Source: Fibrobacter sp. (GTDB taxonomy: Bacteria > Fibrobacterota > Fibrobacteria > Fibrobacterales > Fibrobacteraceae). Taken from it: 11,802 nucleotides of DNA. The DNA lies in assembly GCA_017520105.1 (NCBI GenBank), contig JAFWRL010000175.1:1-11802 (forward strand), given 5' to 3'. Under the pieces are notes generated by a model. That model saw only the letters and a program-made list of their open reading frames with translations. It had not been told where the DNA came from and ran no database searches. The stretch's first letter is position 1. Every line of letters starts with the position of its first letter. The position numbers were made by a program, and so were the translations under genes. Positions 11,801 through 11,802 of this stretch are shown piece by piece.

Positions 11801-11802
11801 CG

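Noticed and set aside
11513..11802. CRISPR array
   Set aside because: The repeated part is 126 bp and the 36-bp part occurs once. No CRISPR repeat is that long and no cas gene is present.
11513..11802. Integron attC sites
   Set aside because: No GTTRRRY/RYYYAAC core pair was found in the unit and no integrase is in the window.

Overview
The window looks like a chromosomal segment of a Fibrobacter-type anaerobe. The pointers are a pyruvate:ferredoxin oxidoreductase with biased codon use, a GH5 mannanase carrying a carbohydrate-binding module and a type IX-like C-terminal tail, several small 'GTCATCCTG...' interspersed repeats, and a recurrent TATATT -10 box. The genus is inferred from gene content and memory of such genomes, not from a marker gene.

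Layout. (1) 1-1440: the C-terminal third of nifJ, followed by a two-copy hairpin repeat and a strong terminator. (2) 1465-2457: a translationally coupled three-gene cassette, DUF3791-like / DUF3990 (ADP-ribosyltransferase-like fold) / small acidic partner, resembling a toxin-antitoxin unit. (3) 2458-4858: an AT-rich accessory stretch. It holds a minus-strand ECF sigma factor, two orphan plus-strand terminators that may end small RNAs, a small two-helix membrane protein gene broken by one base in a T7 run, and a protein with two tandem cystatin-like domains whose ribosome binding site can be sequestered in its own leader. (4) 4883-7197: a membrane-anchored metallo-beta-lactamase-fold hydrolase and a patatin-like phospholipase with a histone-H1-like Lys/Ala tail. 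(5) 7280-8917, minus: a GH5 (probably subfamily 8) beta-mannanase with a CBM but no visible signal peptide. (6) 9062-11358, minus: a DUF4130 protein and its partner radical SAM DNA repair/modification protein, separated by repeat elements. (7) 11359-11802: no gene. Two identical 126-bp copies of a highly structured repeat lie here, 162 bp apart, and the array runs to the window edge.

How the genes relate. The radical SAM/DUF4130 pair is a known co-occurring DNA-repair-like couple, and the radical SAM protein ends in a QLDLF sequence that matches a sliding-clamp binding motif. The sigma factor, the broken membrane protein and the cystatin-like protein may form one regulatory module (inference from adjacency). 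The most unusual items are the structured tandem repeat, the sequestered leader with tandem cystatin-like domains, the homopolymer frameshift, and the DUF3990 cassette.
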